DNA of 64,000 bases, taken from Kaistella carnis (GTDB lineage: Bacteria; Bacteroidota; Bacteroidia; Flavobacteriales; Weeksellaceae). The notes under the pieces are model-generated. The model made no database searches. It was not told where the DNA came from and saw only the letters and a program-made list of their open reading frames with translations. Shown here one piece after another: positions 44,125-52,463 of the stretch. Location: positions 1,178,001 to 1,242,000 of the forward strand of contig NZ_CP034159.1 of the NCBI RefSeq assembly GCF_003860585.1, given 5' to 3'. The number at the start of each line of letters is the position of its first letter. Position 1 is the first letter of the stretch. The position numbers were made by a program, and so were the translations under genes.

Positions 44125-44670
44125 CTATTCTATTTTTTTTTGAAGAAACACGGGTGGCAAAATGAGCTCTTCAAATTTTCCTTTAACTTCCAGCTTTTTG
44201 AAGTAAAGATTCCGCGCCATTATTTTGAGCATTAAATCTTTATCAAATAATTTCCAGAATTTTTCTTCGTGAACTCTTTTGGGTTTTCGAATTTCATCAA
44301 AAGTAGTTTTCCAGGAATCCGGATTGTGGTAAAACTCAATGATTCCACAATGTTCGGGAATATCTTCGGCGGCAACCATGCCTTGTGGCAAAAGGAAACT
44401 AAACGTATTACACGGATAATCACCACAGGAAATTTTATCGTGTTTCAAAAATTTTTCTTTGGTTTTCTGATTCTGATATTGTTTTTTGAAATCATTCTTA
44501 AAGTCTGCTTTTGATAATTTAATTTCCAGTTCATGACTGAAACCGTCTTCATTAATAATCAAAATATCAGCTTCCCAATCAGAATGAAAGTGATTCGTCA
44601 ACACCAAATCTTTCTCAAAATCACAAAATTGAGAAATATAATTATACGTAAGCTCTTCTACTTTCAGCAT
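44125..44670 (-). CDS. Probable PD-(D/E)xK nuclease-fold protein (MmcB-like)
   Basis: 181 residues. DWEADILIINEDGFSHELEIKLSKAD (~29-54) has the Asp, then Glu-x-Lys arrangement expected in the PD-(D/E)xK fold, as in MmcB-like DNA-repair proteins. The rest has no strong motif apart from the Cys-containing KISCGDYPCNTFSF stretch. It ends 13 bp after the LuxE-like gene and is likely cotranscribed with it. Catalytic activity is inferred from the motif only. Confidence 0.6.
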   Translation of the reverse strand: MLKVEELTYNYISQFCDFEKDLVLTNHFHSDWEADILIINEDGFSHELEIKLSKADFKNDFKKQYQNQKTKEKFLKHDKISCGDYPCNTFSFLLPQGMVAAEDIPEHCGIIEFYHNPDSWKTTFDEIRKPKRVHEEKFWKLFDKDLMLKIMARNLYFKKLEVKGKFEELILPPVFLQKKIE

Positions 44671-44682
44671 GAAATTTAAAAA

Positions 44683-45729
44683 TTAAGAAACCAATAAACT
44701 GCAACCACGGATATCAGAATGATCGATTCTTCCTAATACCTGAAATTGATTTTTGCTAATTTCTGCCAAATGTTTGTCATTCTGAGCAAAGCGAAGAATC
44801 TCAGAATTTAACAGAATTCTGCCCAAATCCTGCGTGGCGATAAAACTACAGGAATGACGGTTCGCCAAATCGATAATATTTATAGCACCATTTCTTCCGG
44901 GTTCAACATAAGAAAAAGGATCTTCCGTATTTCTGATGAGAATGCGCATCCAGTTTGGACTTTCGTAAATATTTTGACCTAATGAATATGCCTGAGAAAG
45001 CAATTCAGTCATTGAATATTCTGAGTAAATCTTTTCTGTCCCAAAACCTTTGTGAAAAATTGCCAGCAGTTCGTCTTTGGTCATTTCCTGTTTCCGACCT
45101 TTCATTCCTCCCGTTTCGATGATGATGAGCTGATCTGACGACTTGATGATTTGATGATTCGTCTCTGCGAAATCTAAAAAATCTAATAGCGCAAAAGAAA
45201 CTCCGAAAAGAATGACTTTTTTATTCTCTGTTGAAAGTTTATTTAACAATTCAAATAAATCCTGATGATTATAAAGGAAATATCCATTCTCCGGTTTCCC
45301 CGATTTCTTCATCAGAAAATCGACCATATAAATTAAAGAGGAATTTTGTTTTTCCAGATAACTTGGCAACAGTCCCAAGAAAATATAATCTTCCGGCTTT
45401 CCGATAAACTGTTCAAAACTTTTCTCAATACTTTCCTGATACAACTTTTCATCAGCGATCCAATGTTTGGAAAGATTCATTTGAGTCGTTCCTGAACTTT
45501 GAAAAAATAGATTTGCCTTTTTATTTTTATCTAATAGCTTGTGATTTTTAAACATTTCGATCGGCAGAAAAGGAATCTTTTCAACTTCGTTAATTTCGTC
45601 CGGATTAATGTTTAGAAAATCGACAAACTTTCTGTAAACCTCGATGTTATGATATTGATATTGAAAAGTTTCCAGACATTTCTGCTGGAATTCTTCTTCG
45701 GTTTGGATGTTAAAAACACTCTTTGTCAT
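44683..45729 (-). CDS. LuxE/PaaK-like acyl-protein synthetase
   Basis: 348 residues from the ATG at 45729, the start supported by a -7 element immediately upstream. Adenylating-enzyme motifs are FFQSSGTTQMNLSKHW (~90-105) and 'YSEYSMTELLSQAYS' (~235-250). The C-terminal LGRIDHSDIRGCSLLV is the family ending. LuxE-type enzymes activate fatty acids and transfer them to a protein Cys; targets in flavobacteria are unknown. Between CSFIATQDLGRI and FQVLGR an extra ~18 residues (SEILRFAQNDKH...) look like an in-frame insertion of a dispersed repeat. Confidence 0.8.
   Translation of the reverse strand: MTKSVFNIQTEEEFQQKCLETFQYQYHNIEVYRKFVDFLNINPDEINEVEKIPFLPIEMFKNHKLLDKNKKANLFFQSSGTTQMNLSKHWIADEKLYQESIEKSFEQFIGKPEDYIFLGLLPSYLEKQNSSLIYMVDFLMKKSGKPENGYFLYNHQDLFELLNKLSTENKKVILFGVSFALLDFLDFAETNHQIIKSSDQLIIIETGGMKGRKQEMTKDELLAIFHKGFGTEKIYSEYSMTELLSQAYSLGQNIYESPNWMRILIRNTEDPFSYVEPGRNGAINIIDLANRHSCSFIATQDLGRILLNSEILRFAQNDKHLAEISKNQFQVLGRIDHSDIRGCSLLVS
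44773..44810. repeat. Dispersed repeat inserted in frame in the LuxE-like gene
   Basis: Plus-strand TTTGTCATTCTGAGCAAAGC, then GAAGAATCTCAGAATTT. This motif is known to me as a recurrent intergenic repeat. Here it is translated as NSEILRFAQNDK at a position where family members have a short loop. Confidence 0.6.
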
Positions 45730-45735
45730 AGTTTG

Positions 45736-45743
45736 CAAAAATA
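45736..45743 (-). promoter_or_regulatory. -7 promoter element (TATTTTTG) of the LuxE-like gene
   Basis: TATTTTTG on the minus strand ends 6 nt before the ATG at 45729, so the leader is near zero and the longer reading frame upstream is excluded. Confidence 0.6.
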
Positions 45744-45832
45744 CTGATAAATAAAATGAAGAAGAAATGATATGAGTAGCAATAGTAATGTTGAAGGTTG
45801 AAAATATTTTAAAATAGAGGTGAAAAAATATC

Positions 45833-46275
45833 ACGCCTTCGGCGTTCATTTAATATCATTCTTGCTGTTAGAATAATATCATTCCTTCGGAATTAAAAAA
45901 AACAATAATAACCGCAAGGTTCGATAAATTTATTAATGGATCAGTGGTGAGATAATTTTTCAAGTAATAAACAGGCCGGCCCAATCTTGAAGCGGTTAAA
46001 TAATATAACAATAATCCAGTAAATCTCAAACGACAAATGGATATCATTATTCTGAAAAAACCGAAGTGAACCTGACCGCGAAGCGGTGAATAATTATAAA
46101 CCCTCCAAAATCAAAATGTAAACGCCAAAGGCGCGTTATATTCTAAAAAATGCTAAAGTGTACTGAACCACGAAGCGGTGAAATAATTATACACCTACCA
46201 ACATCGAAATGCAAAACGCCGAAGGCGTGTTATTATTCTAAAAAACCCTAAAGTAATCTAAACCGCGAAGCGGTG
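45833..46275. repeat. Tandem hairpin array next to a Y1 transposase (REP-like)
   Basis: Hairpins alternate: ACCGCGAAGCGGT types at 46075, 46167 and 46261, and AACGCCGAAGGCG types at 46121 and 46215. The two classes repeat with a ~93-bp period. Further hairpins at 45833 (ACGCCTTCGGCGT), 45881 (ATTCCTTCGGAAT) and 45910 (AACCGCAAGGTT) look like diverged units. The block is non-coding and lies directly beside the transposase gene. Confidence 0.8.
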
Positions 46276-46304
46276 AAATGATTGTAAAAAACATTCAACA
46301 ATTG

Positions 46305-46775
46305 CTACTCATCACCATAAAACTCAAATAAATATTCCTCCTGATAATCAATTTCAAATCTCTTAAGAAGTTCCAAATATTCTTCTTTAAAACTCTTTTT
46401 TTCGTGATGAGTTTCCTGATTTAAAATATACTTATAAACATTGTCTATCTGGGATTGGGAATAAGAAAATGCACCGTAACCTTCCTGCCACGCAAATTTC
46501 CCCACAACAAATCTTTTTTCATTAATAAAATTAGTAGTATTATTTTTAATATCTCTCACAAGATCAGAAAGGCGCATACTGGGCTTCAACCCAATAAAAA
46601 GATGAACGTGATCTTCAACACCATTAATAATTATACTTTTTTGTCCGTTAGCTTTTACAATTCCGCTCATATATTTAAAAACTTCTTCCCTAAAAGTTTT
46701 CTTCAAAAGATTCTCTCTGCCTTTGACGACAAAGACAAGCTGAATATAAATTTGTGAAAATGTTCCGGAACTCAT
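46305..46775 (-). CDS. IS200/IS605-type Y1 transposase, RAYT-like
   Basis: 156 residues from the ATG at 46775 (MSSGTFSQIYIQLVFV). HUH motif HVHLFIGL near residue 61; the catalytic Tyr probably lies in VYKYILNQ (~118). It matches the single-domain Y1 transposases that in many bacteria maintain REP palindromes rather than move as a full insertion sequence. The adjoining hairpin array fits that role. No tnpB and no second transposon end were seen. Confidence 0.85.
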   Translation of the reverse strand: MSSGTFSQIYIQLVFVVKGRENLLKKTFREEVFKYMSGIVKANGQKSIIINGVEDHVHLFIGLKPSMRLSDLVRDIKNNTTNFINEKRFVVGKFAWQEGYGAFSYSQSQIDNVYKYILNQETHHEKKSFKEEYLELLKRFEIDYQEEYLFEFYGDE

Positions 46776-46881
46776 ATTTTTTTCCTTAGCAAGCGTCCTT
46801 AAAAGTACAACTTTTAAAAAAGAAAAAGCGGAATTCAAGTTTTGAATTCCGCTTTAAATTTTAGTCTAATAAAAAATAATT

Positions 46882-47295
46882 TTAGTTTCCCCTGTAAGTT
46901 GAATAACCGTAAGCAGAAAGCGTGATTGGTACGTGATAATGATCCGCATTTGTAATTTGGAAAACCACTTCCACCCAAGGATAAAAACTTTCAGTATTCA
47001 TTTTTTTGAAATATTCACTGGTGTAATACGTCAATTTGTAAATCCCTAAGTTCGATTTGTCGTTTGGTAAAAAATCAGGCACACGACCGTTTTTATCGGT
47101 TACTTTTTCTTCTACGAAAGTCCATGTTTTTTTAGCGTCATTAAATTTTTCCAGTTTAATGGTAACTCCCGGCGCAGGCATTCCTTTCGATACATCTAAA
47201 ATGTGACTTGATAATTGGTAAGTCACTTCTTTTTTCTGTCCGAAAGCAAAAGCAGAGATAAGCACAAAGAAAAGTGCGATAAAAGAATTTTTCAT
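46882..47295 (-). CDS. uraH: 5-hydroxyisourate hydrolase, exported
   Basis: 137 residues with a signal peptide (MKNSFIALFFVLISAFAFGQ), so probably periplasmic. The transthyretin-like fold carries SSHILDVSKGMPAPGV, with a catalytic His, and ends GYSTYRGN (family usually ends YRGS). The enzyme hydrolyses 5-hydroxyisourate in uric acid breakdown. No other purine catabolism gene is nearby. The GN ending instead of GS is a small departure. Confidence 0.9.
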   Translation of the reverse strand: MKNSFIALFFVLISAFAFGQKKEVTYQLSSHILDVSKGMPAPGVTIKLEKFNDAKKTWTFVEEKVTDKNGRVPDFLPNDKSNLGIYKLTYYTSEYFKKMNTESFYPWVEVVFQITNADHYHVPITLSAYGYSTYRGN

Positions 47296-47389
47296 GATGA
47301 TAATTTATAGATTGTTTTAAGGTATTTTCACCGCAAAAATCACTGATCTTAACGGCGATTCTCTTGGTCAACAATAGTGCCGCTAATAT

Positions 47390-48154
47390 TTACTTTTCGA
47401 ATTTCTTCAGCTCAAAATCATAAGCAAATTCACCGTAAGTAAAGTAAGAAATCCAGTCACCAAGGTTAACGTACTTGGCTTTCCCATTTTCTAAATCCAA
47501 CACCATTGGTAAATGTCGATGACCGTACACGAAAAAATCTATCTTTTCTGTTTTTAATTTTTCCTTAGAATAAAGAATTAAAAACTCTTTGTCTTCCCCT
47601 AAAAATTCTTTGTCTTCTTCTCCAGAAATCATTTTGTTTTTAGTGGAAAAATAGATGGCGATTTTCATGGCAATATCAGGATGTAACCATTTGAAAGCCC
47701 ATTGTGCCAAAGGATTAGTAAAAAGTTTCTTCATTCTCTTATATCCTTTATCGCCCGGACCTAAACCATCACCGTGAGCAAGTAGAAAGTTCTTGCCGTT
47801 GATTTCAAAATATTGCTTGTCAAAATAAACTTTGCAGCCAATCTCTTCCTCGAAATAATTTTTCATCCACAAGTCGTGATTTCCGACAAACATATACAGT
47901 TCAACTCCGGAATCTTTTAACTCTGCCAATTTGCCTAAAACCCGAACATATCCTTTCGGAATAACATGATTCCACTCGTGCCAGAAATCAAACAAATCGC
48001 CCATCAAAAACAAAACCTGCGCATCGGTTTTTATCTCATCCAGCCAACGAATGAATTTCTCTTCGCGAACTTTACTTTCTTTCGGCGTCGGAGCGCCGAA
48101 ATGTTGATCGGAAGCGAAATAGACTTTTTTATTTTGTTCTAAATTGATTTTCAT
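47390..48154 (-). CDS. lpxH: UDP-2,3-diacylglucosamine diphosphatase (LpxH-type)
   Basis: 254 residues of a calcineurin-like phosphoesterase. Metal ligands read in order: SDQHFGAP, GDLFDFW, GNHDLW, LLAHGDGLG and YGHRHLP. This set fits LpxH, which releases UMP from UDP-2,3-diacylglucosamine in lipid A synthesis at the inner membrane face. It could also be a related LpxG/LpxH-like phosphatase. The gene stands alone on the minus strand, 236 bp from queD. Confidence 0.85.
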   Translation of the reverse strand: MKINLEQNKKVYFASDQHFGAPTPKESKVREEKFIRWLDEIKTDAQVLFLMGDLFDFWHEWNHVIPKGYVRVLGKLAELKDSGVELYMFVGNHDLWMKNYFEEEIGCKVYFDKQYFEINGKNFLLAHGDGLGPGDKGYKRMKKLFTNPLAQWAFKWLHPDIAMKIAIYFSTKNKMISGEEDKEFLGEDKEFLILYSKEKLKTEKIDFFVYGHRHLPMVLDLENGKAKYVNLGDWISYFTYGEFAYDFELKKFEK

Positions 48155-48167
48155 TTATAGAGATCTA

Positions 48168-48256
48168 AACACAAATAGCACTAATTAATCTCACAAATAT
48201 CACAAATATTTATTTAAAATTAGGGTCATTCGTGATTCCAGTAGTGGAATTAGTGT
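48168..48256. repeat. Short intergenic repeat-like sequence (ACTAATT ... AATTAGT)
   Basis: The stretch contains AAACACAAATAGCACTAATT near one end and GGAATTAGTGTTT at the other, an inverted match around an AT-rich middle. It resembles host-wide intergenic repeats with 'CACAAAT' runs. Weak evidence. Confidence 0.3.
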
Positions 48257-48703
48257 TTAAGAATTATCTTCTGCAAACCATTCTCCATAAGAATTTTCGG
48301 TTTCGTGGAGTTTAAGATAAGCCAAAGAAACCGTTTCAGGAAGTTGCTTTTTTATTTTAGCTGCGATGTCGTAAAGCATATTCTCACACGTCGGCTGATA
48401 ATCGCAGTAAATTACTTTATGACCTTGCTGGTCTAAATCTTCACCCAATTGTTTGTGCGGAGAATTTTCATTCAACATTACGGCATGATCCCAAACATTA
48501 AGAATTTCAGATTTTACAATTTTTTTGATATCGCCAAAATCTACAACCATTCCATTTTTTGGATGGTCTAAATCATTGATCGGAGTTCCTTTTACGGTAA
48601 CAAAAAGTTTATAGGAATGTCCGTGCATATTCTTGCATTTGCCATCGTAGTTGTAAAGAACGTGAGCAGTTTCGAAAGTGAAAATTTTGGTGATTCGTAT
48701 CAT
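48257..48703 (-). CDS. queD: 6-carboxy-5,6,7,8-tetrahydropterin synthase
   Basis: 148 residues. Zinc-binding His are in FETAHVLY and MHGHSYKL, with the catalytic Cys in GKCKNMHGH. Further on are HPKNGMVVDFGDIK, a downstream PTCENMLYDI and the terminal LHETENSYGEW. It makes the second step of queuosine biosynthesis. The start at the ATG 48703 is supported by a -7 element just upstream; a longer frame into the upstream region is excluded. Confidence 0.92.
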   Translation of the reverse strand: MIRITKIFTFETAHVLYNYDGKCKNMHGHSYKLFVTVKGTPINDLDHPKNGMVVDFGDIKKIVKSEILNVWDHAVMLNENSPHKQLGEDLDQQGHKVIYCDYQPTCENMLYDIAAKIKKQLPETVSLAYLKLHETENSYGEWFAEDNS

Positions 48704-48707
48704 TTTG

Positions 48708-48715
48708 CAAAGATA
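48708..48715 (-). promoter_or_regulatory. -7 promoter element (TATCTTTG) of queD
   Basis: TATCTTTG on the minus strand ends 4 nt before the ATG, implying a near-leaderless transcript. Confidence 0.6.
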
Positions 48716-48807
48716 AAGAAAGTTTAATCTTTTTGGAGTAATTAAGTAAAATGCCTTTTCATCTCGTCTAAAGGACAAGACAAATATTTCATTTGTAATG
48801 CTTCGTA

Positions 48808-48870
48808 AAAATTACAGTCGCAAAGGCGTTTGACTTCGTCCAATCTTCGATTTCACTTAGCAAAGGGAAT
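48808..48870 (+). repeat. Intergenic repeat 'CAAAGGCGTTTGAC', copy 2
   Basis: TTACAGTCGCAAAGGCGTTT, GACTTCGTCCAATCTTCG, then ATTTCACTTAGCAAAGGGAA. It is close to copy 3 (50554) and inverted relative to copy 1 (38811). Confidence 0.7.
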
Positions 48871-48964
48871 ACACATTTTGATAATCTCAAAAGATTACGG
48901 ATTTTAATAATTAGGTGAAATTTCAATTTGAAAATCCCAATTGCGTGAGCGATTGCAGTGAAAA

Positions 48965-49010
48965 TCTTTTTTTTGGTTCGGGCGGCTTCGCCGCCCGAAC
49001 CAAAAAAAGA
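48965..49010. repeat. Near-perfect 46-bp palindrome
   Basis: GGTTCGGGCGGC, loop TTC, GCCGCCCGAACC, flanked by T8 and A7 runs. It lies between queD and aceA in non-coding DNA and would form a very stable hairpin. Confidence 0.8.
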
Positions 49011-49120
49011 TTGACTCTAATATTTATTTTTTTATCTGAATCGTCGAAACTCGTTCCTCGTTTTGCAACGGAAAGCGCGGTCTTTTGGCGGAGGGAAATG
49101 CATCTGCGAAAGGGACGCCC

Positions 49121-49153
49121 AAAAAAAATCCCCTCCCAAAAATATGGGAAGGA
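49121..49153 (-). terminator. Likely aceA terminator
   Basis: On the minus strand CCTTCCCA pairs with TGGGAGGGG, with one wobble, followed by GATTTTTTTT; 40 bp past the aceA stop. Confidence 0.7.
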
Positions 49154-49194
49154 ATTTTCTAACAATTTATAAAATATGGAGGATCTGTGTTTAA

Positions 49195-50481
49195 TCAATG
49201 AAACTGCTCTGCTTCGGTAGAACCGGCTAAGGCATTCGTAGATGAAGTTCCGTCGGTAACTACGGTTTGAACTTCATCAAAATAGGAAGTTCCAACAAAA
49301 CTTTGGTGTTTAACCGCGCGGAAACCTTTGGATTGTAAGGCGAATTCTCTTTCCTGCAATTCGCTGTAACCCGCCATTCCTCTTTCTTTGTAAGCCAAAG
49401 CCAACTCAAACATGGAAGTATTCAAAGCGTGGAATCCGGCTAAAGTGATGAACTGGAATTTGTAACCCATTGCGGCTAATTCTTCGCGGAACGTTTCCAT
49501 TTCCGGAACTGATAATTTCGCAGCCCAGTTGAAAGATGGTGAACAGTTATATGCCAACATTTTTCCCGGGAATTTTGCGTGGATTCCTTCTGCGAATTTT
49601 CTCGCATAATCCAAATCTGGATTTGAAGTTTCCATCCAGATCAGATCTGCGTAAGGTGCATAAGCCAAACCTCTATCGATTCCCTGTTCTACTCCATTTT
49701 TCACTTCATAGAAACCTTCACTCGTTCTTTTTCCGGTCACGAATCTTTTGTCTCTATCATCAATATCTGAGGTTAATAAATCTGCAGCATCAGCATCAGT
49801 TCTCGCTACCAAGACCGTTGGAACTCCGCAAACATCGGCTGCCAAACGAGCGGCAACTAATTTATTGATTGCTTCCTGAGTCGGAACCAAAACCTTTCCA
49901 CCTAAATGTCCACATTTTTTTGCGGAAGATAATTGGTCTTCAAAGTGAACTCCGGCTGCACCAGCTTCGATCATTTGCTTCATCAGTTCAAAAGCATTTA
50001 AGTTTCCACCGAAACCTGCTTCAGCATCTGCTACGATCGGAACTAAATAATCTTTGCAATCTTCACTTTTAACTTCATTTACGGACTGAATTTGATCAGC
50101 ACGCAACAGCGCATTATTGATTCTTTTCACCACCGACGGAACTGAATTCGCAGGATACAAACTTTGATCCGGATACATTTCACCACTCAAATTTGCATCT
50201 GCAGCAACTTGCCATCCTGAAAGATAAATTGCTTCTAAACCGGCGTCAACTTCCTGTACGGCTTGATTTCCGGTTAAAGCTCCTAATCCTGCTACGAAAT
50301 CCTGGTTGTTTAATTTATCCCATAATTTCTCCGACATTAATTTGGCAATCGTGTAATCAAGTTTGTAAGATCCCCGAAGTTTCAATACTTTTTCTGCGGC
50401 GTACGGTCTTTTGATACCGTTCCATCTTGGACTTTCTAACCATTCTTTTTCCAGCTGCTGGATTTGTTCTTGCTTGTTCAT
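49195..50481 (-). CDS. aceA: Isocitrate lyase
   Basis: 428 residues. The catalytic Cys motif [13 protein letters not shown] is near 186-198, with [20 protein letters not shown] (~150) for metal/substrate and NCSPSFNW near 315. It splits isocitrate to glyoxylate and succinate, the first step of the glyoxylate shunt. It follows aceB (226 bp gap) on the same strand and no promoter element was found in the gap, so it may read from aceB or from an unrecognised promoter. Confidence 0.96.
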   Translation of the reverse strand: MNKQEQIQQLEKEWLESPRWNGIKRPYAAEKVLKLRGSYKLDYTIAKLMSEKLWDKLNNQDFVAGLGALTGNQAVQEVDAGLEAIYLSGWQVAADANLSGEMYPDQSLYPANSVPSVVKRINNALLRADQIQSVNEVKSEDCKDYLVPIVADAEAGFGGNLNAFELMKQMIEAGAAGVHFEDQLSSAKKCGHLGGKVLVPTQEAINKLVAARLAADVCGVPTVLVARTDADAADLLTSDIDDRDKRFVTGKRTSEGFYEVKNGVEQGIDRGLAYAPYADLIWMETSNPDLDYARKFAEGIHAKFPGKMLAYNCSPSFNWAAKLSVPEMETFREELAAMGYKFQFITLAGFHALNTSMFELALAYKERGMAGYSELQEREFALQSKGFRAVKHQSFVGTSYFDEVQTVVTDGTSSTNALAGSTEAEQFH

Positions 50482-50553
50482 ATCGATTTGTTTTTGTGAT
50501 TGTTGTTTCTTTTAACGCAAAGGCGCAAAGGTTTTTTGAATAATATACTTCTG

Positions 50554-50618
50554 AAAATTACGGACGCAAAGGCGTTTGACTATGTCGAATCTTCGATTTC
50601 ACTTAGCAAAGAGAATTT
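50554..50618 (+). repeat. Intergenic repeat 'CAAAGGCGTTTGAC', copy 3
   Basis: ATTACGGACGCAAAGGCG, TTTGACTATGTCGAATC, then TTCGATTTCACTTAGCAAAG, located between aceB and aceA. A shorter 'CGCAAAGGCGCAAAGG' lies just before it. Confidence 0.7.
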
Positions 50619-50707
50619 CCTTTTTGTACTTTTAGAATAAAGATTATCTTAAACTTTTGTGACTTTTGTGGTTTTATTTTTGGCTCTTTTTACTTTTTCC
50701 TTGGCTC

Positions 50708-52285
50708 TTAAATAAACTGATACGCTTTCAAAGTCAGGAATTCTGCGAAGTTGTCATTGAGAATGAGGTCATCAAAAAGTTCAGTTGCCAACTCGAATTT
50801 TCCATTATTGTAGCGATCTTCGCCGACGTAATTTTTGATTTTCTCTAATTCCTCTTCTTGCCAGTTCAACACCATTTCCGGCATTAAAGTTCTGCCGTCG
50901 TCCAGTTTTGCTTCATTTTTTAGCCATTGCCAAATTTGTGTTCGGGAAATTTCTGCGGTGGCGGCGTCTTCCATTAAATTGTATAAAGCGGCGGCGCCGA
51001 CGCCCATTAGCCAGGATTCTATATATAAGATGCCGACATTAATATTTTTTCTAACCCCATTTTCAGTAATCGTTCCCTTTGGAATCTCAAGGAGATTTTC
51101 TTCAGAAATATGGTACTCTTCAAATTTTTTATTGATTTGATTTGGCGTCGGCATAAACTCATCAAAGATTTTCTTTGCCACAGAAACTAATCCTGGATGG
51201 GCAACCCAAGTTCCGTCGTGTCCGTTTTTAACTTCTCGTTCTTTATCGGCGCGAACTTTTGCGTAAGCGATTTCGTTTTCTGCTTCATTATTTTTGACTG
51301 GAATTTGAGCAGCCATTCCCCCCATCGCGTGGACATTTCTTTGATGACAAACCTGAATTACTCTTTTCGAGTAAGCACTCATAAAAGGAGAACCCATCGT
51401 AACCTGATCTCGGTCCGGAACTAAAAATTCAGGAAGATTTCTAAATTTTTTAATGTAGGAGAAAATGTAATCCCAACGCCCGCAGTTCAAACCGGAACTG
51501 TGTTCTTTTAATTCATATAAAATTTCATCGAGTTGAAAAGCAGCCGTAATGGTTTCAATCAAAACTGTGGCTTTGACAGTTCCTTGTGGAATTTCTAAAT
51601 AATCCTGAGAAAATTTGAAAACTTCATTCCACCATTTCGCTTCTTTATAATGTTCTAATTTTGGCAAATAAAAATATGGTCCGCTTCCTTTCTCAATTAA
51701 TTTTTTCGCATTTCTAAAGAAGTAAATTCCAAAATCAATTAAAGAACCTGAGGCTTTTTCACCATTAAATTCAATATTTTTTTCTTCTAGATGCAAACCT
51801 CGCGGACGAACTAAAAGCGTCGCTAAATTTTCACCCAGTTCGTATTTTTTTCCGTTTTCATTTTCAAAACTGATGGTTCTGTTGATTGCATCAAAAAGAT
51901 TTCTTTGACCATCCATACAATTTTCCCAAGTCGGAGAATTACTGTCTTCAAAATCGGCCATAAAAGTGGAAGACCCTGAATTCAAAGCATTGATGACCAT
52001 TTTTCTTTCCACAGGTCCCGTAATCTCGACTCTTCTATCCAATAGATCTTTTGGAAGTGGATTACAAACCCAGTTTCCATTTCTGATTTCTTCCGTTTCA
52101 GTTAAAAATTTAGGAAGTTGATGATGATCGAATTCTACCTGTTTCATGGTTCGTGAATGAAGAAGCGCAATTCTTTCATTATTAAATTTCGAATGAAGTG
52201 CAGTTAAGAACTTAACTAATTCGGAAGTAAATAAATCGTTGTATTGTTCTTGAGGAAGAATTTGAAATTGTGTTGCCGTTTCCAT
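50708..52285 (-). CDS. aceB: Malate synthase
   Basis: 525 residues, the A isoform length. Motifs include VEITGPVERKMVINALNSG, GTVKATVLIETITAAFQ (catalytic Glu region, ~235-251) and NCGRWDYIFSYI (~270), with ESWLMGVGAAALYNLMEDAATAE near 425. It condenses glyoxylate with acetyl-CoA. It is divergent from the XRE regulator, with a palindrome and promoter elements in between. Confidence 0.95.
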   Translation of the reverse strand: METATQFQILPQEQYNDLFTSELVKFLTALHSKFNNERIALLHSRTMKQVEFDHHQLPKFLTETEEIRNGNWVCNPLPKDLLDRRVEITGPVERKMVINALNSGSSTFMADFEDSNSPTWENCMDGQRNLFDAINRTISFENENGKKYELGENLATLLVRPRGLHLEEKNIEFNGEKASGSLIDFGIYFFRNAKKLIEKGSGPYFYLPKLEHYKEAKWWNEVFKFSQDYLEIPQGTVKATVLIETITAAFQLDEILYELKEHSSGLNCGRWDYIFSYIKKFRNLPEFLVPDRDQVTMGSPFMSAYSKRVIQVCHQRNVHAMGGMAAQIPVKNNEAENEIAYAKVRADKEREVKNGHDGTWVAHPGLVSVAKKIFDEFMPTPNQINKKFEEYHISEENLLEIPKGTITENGVRKNINVGILYIESWLMGVGAAALYNLMEDAATAEISRTQIWQWLKNEAKLDDGRTLMPEMVLNWQEEELEKIKNYVGEDRYNNGKFELATELFDDLILNDNFAEFLTLKAYQFI

Positions 52286-52314
52286 TTTGTATAAACTTTA
52301 ATGATTTGGTATTA

Positions 52315-52322
52315 CAAACATA
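52315..52322 (-). promoter_or_regulatory. -7 promoter element (TATGTTTG) of aceB
   Basis: TATGTTTG on the minus strand lies 29 bp upstream of the aceB ATG. Confidence 0.55.
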
Positions 52323-52342
52323 AGCAAAAAACTTTCACCAAC

Positions 52343-52356
52343 AGCGAACGTTCGCT
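52343..52356. promoter_or_regulatory. 14-bp palindrome AGCGAACGTTCGCT, candidate operator
   Basis: A perfect palindrome in the 178-bp gap between aceB and the regulator. A second, imperfect copy reads TGCGAACAACCGCT at about 52379-52392, next to the regulator's promoter element. The placement is what one expects of a repressor site controlling both directions. Confidence 0.6.
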
Positions 52357-52401
52357 ACCATTATTAAATTATTATTATGCGAACAACCGCTTAATTTTAA
52401 T

Positions 52402-52409
52402 TACCTTTG
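52402..52409 (+). promoter_or_regulatory. -7 promoter element (TACCTTTG) of the regulator gene
   Basis: TACCTTTG lies 54 bp upstream of the regulator start, so this mRNA has a normal leader. Confidence 0.55.
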
Positions 52410-52463
52410 TATTCATCGGATTTTACAATCTATTTAGAAATATTATAAATTAATTTTTACTTA

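Noticed and set aside
45833..46275. Possible CRISPR array
   Set aside because: The repeats are palindromic with similar inter-repeat sequence, so there are no unique spacers, and no cas genes lie near.
48915..49198. Overlapping plus and minus frames of 85 and 91 residues
   Set aside because: They run through the long palindrome and the aceA terminator, and their translation has no family pattern.
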